Part shown: positions 57,196-64,000 of the stretch, piece after piece | Numbering within the stretch: the first letter of the stretch is position 1 | Layout: each line of letters begins with the position of its first letter | Assembly: GCA_030765045.1 (NCBI GenBank) | Contig: CM060969.1 | Span: 49,426,716-49,490,715, forward strand | DNA length: 64,000 nucleotides | Source: Tenodera sinensis | Lineage: Eukaryota > Arthropoda > Insecta > Mantodea > Mantidae | Direction of reading: 5' to 3' | Program-made: the position numbers and the translations under genes | Notes under the pieces: generated by a model | Databases searched by the model: none | What the model was told of the DNA's origin: nothing | Seen by the model: only the letters and a program-made list of their open reading frames with translations

Positions 57196-57850
57196 AAGGT
57201 AGAAAGGCCAAAACTGATATACTTGATGGAGTTATGAAAGATTTCGAAATTATGAAAAAGGATGGAAACAACTAACGAGTGACAAAGATGGACAGCTGTT
57301 GTCCAAGCGGTTAAAACCCACCCGGGGTTATAAAGCCAAAGAAGAAGAAGACATCATTAGTAGGTTTCGAACCTTTATGCAGCTATCGCGGAATAAGGTG
57401 ATAGCATGTTACCTGCCACATGGGCTGAGTGTGACGTCATTATCGAGTACAAGACAGCACAAAACACACTGCCTACAGTGCACAGTGTGTCTCGAATATG
57501 TTCACCAGTTTCACACATAGTAAAATGTCTCCAGCACGAAAATCGAAGTATTTACGTACTGCTGAACTTGTGCAAGAATTTGGGAGTGAATATTTTACTG
57601 GAAATGGTGAAAACGTTGAATGTAAGCTATGAAAAACTATCTGCAGCGTTCCTGCGTCGGCTGTACCTTGCCTCATCTGTGTTGTGATCATGTGACAGAC
57701 TGACCCTCCCACTTCCTATAGTCCAAACTCCGCAACCTTTTGTTTCCTGTATGAAGGTTTGGTCTCTAATCATTAGTATAGTAGAACGTCTTGTGACAAT
57801 GTTTTGAAAATGTTGCAAAAAAGTTGTAGCACTGTTAAATTCCACCTGGT
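57196..57850. other. No recognised gene
   Basis: Overlapping frames of 70-90 codons (57299-57520 plus, 57406-57687 plus, 57473-57845 minus) show no recognised domain. Possibly a fragment of an uncharacterised transposon. Confidence 0.3.
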
Positions 57851-58173
57851 GTTTAATGCTTCCCCGGGTTCGATCCCCGGTACCAGCATGGGGATTTTAT
57901 CCCCTCTGGGAGGTCTGGCATGGGGTGCACTCAGCCTCGTTAGGTCCCGGGGGGACCAATTGAGGAGCTACTTGATGGAGAAGTAGCGGCCCCAGGTCTA
58001 GAAGACCGCATAACTGGCCGGGAGGGCTCGGGGCGCTGACCACGTCCCACCCTCCAGTACTGCACCTCACCAATGTAGTGGGCAGAGGTGGGGGACGCAG
58101 CGGCTGGGCGGTATGTCTTAGCCCCTTGTGGGCTGTTGCGCCGGGGTTTAGTTTAGTTTAGTTTAATGCTTCC
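57851..58173 (+). repeat. SINE-B, 5'-truncated, with perfect 13-bp target duplication
   Basis: GTTTAATGCTTCC at 57851-57863 recurs at 58161-58173. Between them SINE-B starts inside the B box (CCGGGTTCGATCCCCGG), runs through the G+C-rich body and ends in a GTTTA-repeat tail (58146-58160). It lacks the A-box half of the head. Confidence 0.93.
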
Positions 58174-58589
58174 AGATTACCTTTTAAGTACCCAAGGTTT
58201 AAATGGTTCCACTGTTTTGCTCAGGAATCATGCTAATCCTATCATCGCTACGTATGCAAACATTTTTGTAGCTCGGAAAGTTCGCACACCTCTATGTCGT
58301 TTAATGTAAATTCTCATTACTAATCAAATTACGTAGCGGATGGTTCACCAATGATAATCTGTGTATGAAGGATTTCAGCCATCAGCTATCCACGTGTGAA
58401 GTCGTCCTAAAATCCAACAACATTTCGCTGCTTTGCCACAACATTCCATTAGTCGATGCAGGAGCAAATTCGTATGACACCAACAAGGTGTGACCAAAAC
58501 GTTTCCGGAATGGCATTACAATTTCGTGATTGAGCTGTCTTTAACTTTTACTCAAATATTATATGCAGCGCTCTCTTCTGATAAAAATC
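58174..58589. other. No recognised feature
   Basis: Unassigned sequence. Confidence 0.3.
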
Positions 58590-60379
58590 TGATATGTTGC
58601 AATCGCATGACTTTCTCTACTCTTGTACTATTCTTACAAAATGTTATTCCTCTATCTTCTTCAAACATTTGCAGAAATTGTCTTATTGCTAATTTTCTTG
58701 TAGGTGCAAGGGGAATATGGGAAAACAGTAGGAAAACAGTAGTCAAATCTCTTAGCTGGTCTATATATGAATGCTTTCAAATTTCGTTTTCTTTACACAC
58801 TAAAAAGATAAAAATGTGGATGACGACCTTACATTTGAGGAAGCTAAGTATTGCAAAACTCACACAAATAACAAGGAATATCTCCGAAATGATTCACTCC
58901 ACAAAAATGTATTTGGACATAATTTGTTTTAACGAGATCTATATTTTTTGTATGTAAGATTTGGTCTACCTCTTATAATTTACAGTTACGTAAAAGTCAT
59001 CAAGAATAAATAGGACTACATGGGCTATAGCCAGAAAATTCAAAATATGCATTTCATTTGTCGTAAAAATATCTTAAACTGACATTTTAATTAAAATCGT
59101 TAGAACCATTTTTGAGAAAATAAAAATTTTCGAAAAATTGTCAATGTAAAGGGTAGTTTAGGGTGAAGTAATTTTCTACAAAAGTTTCGTGTTGCATCCT
59201 TGAAATACCAGCTTTGGCTTTTAACCGACTTTTCGTTTTTGAGTTATGCTGTTCGACACGCACACACACGGACCTTTTTCTAAAAATGCCTTTTTTTTTT
59301 TTTTTAGATTTAGGAGCCCCAAAACATATTTCCGGTGAAATCTCGCCATGGAACTTTTGAGTCGAACACCAGAGAAAATCTACTTATAAGAGAAAATCCA
59401 TTGGAATTATTGCAACCTACCTTCAATTTGGAATTAATAGAGGAAATAAGTAAATCAGACACACCAAAAGAAATACAAAAACTTCTAGCTCTGGAAACAA
59501 TCAATACTAGGTATCCCACAGAAGAATGGCTGCACATATATACTGATGGATCCTCCAAGGAAAACCTTACTGGAGCTGGAGTTACATGTTCACATTTTTC
59601 CTTTTATCATTCTGTTGGCAGAGACACAACAAATTATGATGGAGAAATAGAGGCTATACACATTGCTCTCCGACAATTATTAAATCTTCCCTTAAATAAA
59701 TTTAACAAGGCAGTAATTCTTTCAGATTCTAAAGCTGCAATTCAGGGAATATGTTCAAATACTACAAAGAAGTCAACAAAAATTAGAGAATGCTACAAAA
59801 TGTTAACACAACTCCAAAAAGTTAATAAGACTGTTCATCTCCAATGGATTCCAGCACACTGTGGAGTCATGGCGAACGAAGCTGCAGACTCACTTGCAAA
59901 GGCAGGCACAACAATAAAACAAAAGTCTAAATTCAATTTCTCATATTCCTCAATAAAACGCTTGATCATTAAAAATTTTTCTCATTCATACCTACAAGAA
60001 ATAGAAACAAATGCCAAAGATAAAAAATGGATTACACTACTTTCCAATCCAGATATAATCCCCCAGAGACCAAGGAAAACAGCGGTTGCAGCCTTCCGAC
60101 TATTGACAAATCACGACTGCTTAGCAAGTCATCTCTACAGAATAGGTATCTCAGCCTCACCAATATGTGTCCTGTGTAACGATCCAGCAGAAATGATCGA
60201 AGACCACTTGAAGACCTGTGAAGCATTAAGATCAGAAGAAACTACAGTTCAAAAGTATTGGAAAGCACGAATGCTAATGGCTTCATCGCCAGATGCAAGG
60301 CACTAGAAAACAACAACACTTTTGAGTCGAATACAATATTTCCCCTACTTATCTACTACACGTACCTACTAGAGAAAGT
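58590..60379 (-). repeat. R1 repeat, full-length copy split by non-LTR element
   Basis: Minus-strand R1 from ATGTTGCAATCGCATGACTT (terminal ACTTTCTCTACT at 58610-58621) through CTCCGAAATGATTCACTCC, AAGGGTAGTTTAGGGTG, GAGTTATGCTGTTCGAC, (CA)n reduced to 59255-59269, poly-T at 59290-59305, and GGTGAAATCTCGCC. It is interrupted at 59367-60317 by the retrotransposon fragment. It resumes with GAATACAATATTTCCCCTAC and ends ACTAGAGAAAGT (60368-60379). Confidence 0.88.
59367..60317 (+). pseudogene. 5'-truncated non-LTR retrotransposon: intact RNase H plus CCHC end
   Basis: Flanked by a perfect 14-bp target duplication (ACTTTTGAGTCGAA at 59353-59366 and 60318-60331). The frame runs open to the stop at 60304-60306. 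It contains an RNase H domain: YTDGSS, DGEIEAI, LSDSKAA and WIPAHCGVMANEAADSLAK hold the four expected acidic residues (D71, E104, D131, D185, counting from the GTG at 59335). A C-x2-C-x9-H-x3-C end (ICVLC...DHLKTC) follows, typical of jockey/I-type polyproteins. Endonuclease and reverse transcriptase are lost. Only AAAACAACAAC follows the stop, so the 3' UTR is essentially absent. The first 11 residues of the reading frame come from flanking R1. Dead as an element, though the frame is unbroken. Confidence 0.9.
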
Positions 60380-60773
60380 AACAATGGGAGTTCACACCCC
60401 TTTCTGCGACCTTGAAGTGCAGAGGTGGAAGCTCGGAAGAGGACCTTCTGCGATTTTTCTATTGAAAATGCTTGGTTAGGAAGAAAACGAATAAACATAA
60501 CATTTTGCTTCAAACTCGGTAAAGCTGCAATAGAAGCCTATGTAATGTTATGAACAGCTTATAAGGAGAATGCGATGGACAAAAGAAAAGCATTTAAATG
60601 GTTTTCGAAGTGTAAAAGTAGTATGATATAGGATTCAGATCGTTCGAACCGACTCTCTTCCAGAAAAAAACTAACGAAAATATCAATGAGGTTGCATTCG
60701 AGTGAATAAAAGAAGTGGGTAAACACTTGCGAGGCAGATAAATCGGAAAATCTGGTAAGTTATGAAGTAAAGA
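60380..60773. other. No recognised feature
   Basis: Unassigned sequence after R1. Confidence 0.3.
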
Positions 60774-61445
60774 ATCCAAATAAGAGGGGCTTTTTCAAAT
60801 TCACCTTTCAGATCTACCTATATACCTAACAATTTTTGTGTGGATGATGCTTTGTATTCCTAAAAGTGTATATTTCAGAGTTTATACCATGAACGATTGA
60901 TAACTATCTGTTATTTACATAAATGCCTCTGAAATGAAAAGTGAAAAGCAAGAAAAAAGTAAGTTTTCAAAACGGAGTCCAAATAAGAGATACCATCATC
61001 AACGTTCTTAATTGTATTGATAAACACAAAAACTGCACTAAGGGATGATGAATGTGTAAGAAAAGAACAAAGAAATTTTGGAAAAATAGTATTTTGCAAC
61101 ATATCAATAATTCTCGCTCCAAACAACAATGATCCAGTAGTTCTCAGAATATAATCCAGTGCAGAACGAACATCATTTGCATCATCAGCTACTGTCTCTT
61201 ATTTGGGACCACGTGGTGTCTCTTATTAGGATTCAGAATACACTGAAATTTTGTGGCTACTTATGTTCAAAGACATGACTAATTCCCCGTATAACGTCTA
61301 TGGGTACTACATTGCCAACAAGTAATTTAATTGCATTTAAAAGTCGCCTTTGTAGAGGTTTGCAGCTTTAAAGAATGTGACAAAAAATTTCCAACTCGTG
61401 CAGCAAAGTTTTCTCCTGCTCAGCTTGTAATTACATATATTTACA

Positions 61446-62430
61446 GGATCCCTGGTTCAATTCCCGGCTGACGGATGGGAATTTTTCTCAAGCCAAGATT
61501 ATTCCTTATCCTTCCCAGACTCTGGAAGTGTGAATTTAATGTATAGAGAGCTTAAACACTCAAACTCTACTGTTTAAACGAGAGACATCTTACCGAGAGG
61601 CAATACAGTTGAACCTGATTTACACGTATATTAAGAGGAAGAGGAAAGATTACATGTAACTCAGAATTAGTTACAAATGAGATTTATTTAACACGTCACA
61701 CGGTCTTGCTTTAAAGTCAGTGAATTTGACTAGTTTCACTTGTCTTGCATTATGTGCATACTCATTTTGTTACTGATGACTGTACATAGAAATTTGTAAG
61801 TCTGAAGCTCATTCAATTTTGGATTTGTGTAGATTAAGTTCCGCCTCTCGTATGAATTTTACTTTTTGATCTAATGTATAACATTCCCTTTTTTCCCTCC
61901 TCGACTGATTAAAACCAATTGAGAACTGAAAGACAGACCCGCTGCTCAAGAGTAAACACCACATACCGACTATTTTTTATCTTTGCTTCTCGTTTGTTGC
62001 TACATTGTCGCATCGAAAGCTTTCGGCTTTACCAGCAAACGTCTTTGTCTTTTGTTTACGCGGCCGAAAGCCGCCCAACCAGCTTGTGTCTTTGTCAACA
62101 GATATAAGGAAAACGAGTCATTTAAGATAGCGTATGCCGTATGTTCCTTAGAATTACGTAAACTCAGTTGCAATTCACTAAAATGTATTACTTAATACAG
62201 CGAATTACGTATAAATAAGGGTTTATTAACATTTTGCCGGGAACTACAAAAATGTACGTACAAGTACGAATTACGTAGTAATGGGTTACGTATAAATCAG
62301 GTTCAACTGTGGCTATATTCTGTAGGACGGACCGCCGATATGATCTTTGTAGTTAAAGGTGGGATATAAATGGGAAAAAAATCTAAGAGACGGCAGCACG
62401 TTGTTGGCAGAATACACCGGTGTCTCTTAT
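61446..62430 (+). repeat. SINE-D, old copy split by a TIR element
   Basis: B box CCTGGTTCAATTCCCGG, TTATTCCTTATCCTTCCCAG and ACTCTGGAAGTGTGAATTTA make the first module. After the TIR element (61605-62310) the second module follows as GGACCGCCGATATGATCTTT and GTAGTTAAAGGTGGGATA. The A box and the TG microsatellite are absent. Confidence 0.65.
61605..62310. mobile_element. 706-bp DNA-transposon-like element with 24-bp TIRs
   Basis: The left end 61605-61628 (containing CAGTTGAACCTGATTTA) is matched in inverse at 62287-62310 with one mismatch. It sits inside a SINE-D copy. There is no transposase frame. The CAGTTGAACCTG-type end recalls pogo/Tigger-like elements but that class is inference. The interior contains AAAGCTTTCGGC and GCGGCCGAAAGCCGCC. 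Confidence 0.75.
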
Positions 62431-62469
62431 TAGGAGACTATCTCTTATTTGGATACTTTACCTTATTCT

Positions 62470-62670
62470 AAAACGTTTCCGTCCTCCCTTGAGGTTGCGA
62501 GTATGTATGGATGAGACTAAATGCGTATGTGAATTTCATGCAATCATAGAAAACTCAATGTAAACAAACCCAAAGATAAACAACAGTAAAACGAGTGATC
62601 ATCATCGCCGATGAGCAATTGTCCCAAAGGCAAAGCTGCCGATATGACCTTAGATGTTTTGTTTACATGA
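62470..62670 (+). repeat. SINE-D second-module fragment
   Basis: ATGTATGGATGAGACTAAATG resembles the first module end, then TGAGCAATTGTCCCAAAGGC and GCTGCCGATATGACCTTAGA match the second SINE-D module (CAATTGTTCCAACAAGGTC, GCCGCCGGTATGACCTTTGA at 21090-21125). Confidence 0.6.
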
Positions 62671-63185
62671 AGTCCGGTTCTAAGGCTGGATGTACTAGAT
62701 GCCTATAGCTTAATAGCACAGGACAATTCGGAGTCGTGGAAGAGGGCACTAATGCTCAATGGAGCGAAAGTGCGAGCTGCACGAGAGGGATGAAACGCGG
62801 ATTGTAAGTGCACAACGCCCCTTCATTCAGCATATAACACCACAGTCCGTGGAAATATTCTCTAAATATTCTACGTACACACGAATCTTTCTACCCACTA
62901 TTGCTTATTTTTATACAACTTTTAGGAACTTTTTTACGAAGGCTTATTTTTCTATATACCCACTCCATCTTAATTCAGATAAACCTTTCTAGAAATAATT
63001 TCATAATACCCACACTTCATTGTGGGTGCATTCGAGGAGAACAGACAAAAACCGTATCGACAGTAAAATGTTTAAAAGCAAGTGTCTATACGCTGGCCTT
63101 CAAATTATATTGTCTTTCAATGATAGGTATCTATCGTAAGACATCTATCGCAAGAAACAGCTGAACACCTACAGAGAAAAAGGAT
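62671..63185. other. Mostly unrecognised; R1-like scrap 62880-62985
   Basis: CTTTCTACCCACTATTGCTTATTTTTATAC matches the diverged R1 end at 45655-45690. The rest is unassigned. Confidence 0.35.
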
Positions 63186-63850
63186 TAAAAAAACTTGTGT
63201 TGCACTCACATGACTTTCCCTACTCTTGTACTAACCGTTCTTACAAACTCTTATTCCTCTATCTTCGTGTTAGTTGAGATAAACATTTGCAGAAATTTAG
63301 GTATTTCCTTGTAGGTACAAGGGAAATATGGGAATACAGTAGGCTTTGAGCCAAATCTTTTAAAGCTTTGAGACTCCGTTCTCTTTGCACGGCTAACATG
63401 AATAACGATGTTCCATTTAACGAAAGTTTGTTTTCCGAAGTTCACACAAATAACAAGGAATATCTCCGAAATGGTTCACTCTACAACAAAATTTATTCAG
63501 ACATAAACTGTGTGTTTTAATGAGATCTACATTTTTTGTATAGTAAGATATGTCTCTCTTACGGTTTACGAGTTATTCACAAATCATCCAGATTAGATAG
63601 GACTATATAGGCTTTAGCCAGAACATTCAAAATATACATTTCATTTGGCGTACAAACATCTTGAACATATAGTATTTTAATCAAAATAGAGCTATTTTCA
63701 AGAAAATCAAAATGTTTGAAAAATTTTCCATGTAAAGGGTAGTTTAGGGTGGGACTATTTTCTTCAAAATCTTCGTGTCGTATCCTTGAAAGACAAACTT
63801 AAATACCAACTTTGGTTTTTAACTGATTTTTCGTTTTTGAGTTATGCTGT

Positions 63851-63916
<66 letters not shown>

Positions 63917-64000
63917 TTTTCTAAAAACACTTTTTGGATTCAGGGGGTCTCAAAACATATATTTCCGGTGAAATCTCGACATTTTGGGTTCAATGCAATA
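63186..64000 (-). repeat. R1 repeat, near-complete copy running off the window
   Basis: Minus-strand R1 from TTGCACTCACATGACTTTCC, CTCCGAAATGGTTCACTC, AAGGGTAGTTTAGGGTGGG and GAGTTATGCTGTCCACA to a (CA)n run of about 30 units (63855-63915). Then come TTTTTCTAAAAACACTTTTTGG and GGTGAAATCTCGACATTTTG at the window edge. The terminal motif is TGACTTTCCCTACT here (one change). Confidence 0.88.

Larger units (their letters stand above)
60774..62460. repeat. Region with six copies of TCCAAATAAGAG-type motif
   Basis: ATCCAAATAAGAG (60774-60786) and GTCCAAATAAGAGATA (about 60977) face TCTCTTATTTGGGA (about 61196), TCTCTTATTAGGA (about 61219 and 62434) and TCTCTTATTTGGA (about 62448). The inverse arrangement suggests the ends of one or two foldback elements. 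SINE-D lies inside. Confidence 0.35.

Noticed and set aside
58490..58957. 155-codon plus-strand frame
   Set aside because: Its right part is antisense R1 sequence also seen at 34005 and 63186 with stops. No domain recognised.

Overview
This is a eukaryotic, A+T-rich, repeat-dominated window with almost no coding sequence. The one conserved protein-coding exon I can identify lies on the minus strand at 7142-7307. It encodes the first 54 full codons of a Pax6/Eyeless-type paired domain and has a clean splice acceptor and donor. Since this exon is internal, the window is best read as a slice of a very large Pax6 (eyeless-like) gene transcribed right to left. Positions 1-7141 would be downstream intron, and the sequence to the right would be upstream intron, 5' exons or 5' flank. 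The organism is most likely an insect with a large genome. A cockroach or termite relative would fit the tRNA-derived G+C-rich SINEs, but that is inference and I cannot name the species.

The rest is a layered transposon landscape. The dominant component is an unclassified repeat of about 850 bp, called R1 here. It occurs in at least 15 full or partial copies on both strands, carries a 12-bp inverted repeat near its ends, and usually holds a simple-repeat tract at one fixed internal position. Many R1 copies carry other elements inside them: SINE-A at 974 and 34798, SINE-D at 20782, SINE-B at 44445, a non-LTR retrotransposon fragment at 59367, and repeat H at 40665. SINE-C sits exactly on the end of an R1 copy at 56564.

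Other elements are: several unrelated tRNA-headed SINE families (A to F), some with perfect 13-14 bp target-site duplications; two minus-strand LTRs, one followed by a primer-binding site matching the 3' end of tRNA-Leu; a 5'-truncated non-LTR element with an intact RNase H reading frame (59367-60317); several decayed 3' ends of RTE/jockey-like elements (37.6-50.7 kb); and DNA-transposon or MITE-like elements with terminal inverted repeats at 26266-27000, 41726-42171, 43131-43805, 55263-55422 and 61605-62310. Long microsatellites are frequent, including about 55 TTA units at 38998.

A few stretches stand out as more G+C-rich and not obviously repetitive (1915-2095, 10648-10925, 12515-12745, 48190-48500, 49780-49970, 51170-51545). 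They are candidates for regulatory elements or 5' exons of the Pax gene but cannot be proven from one sequence. R1, SINE-A to SINE-F, H and M are labels made up for this annotation.
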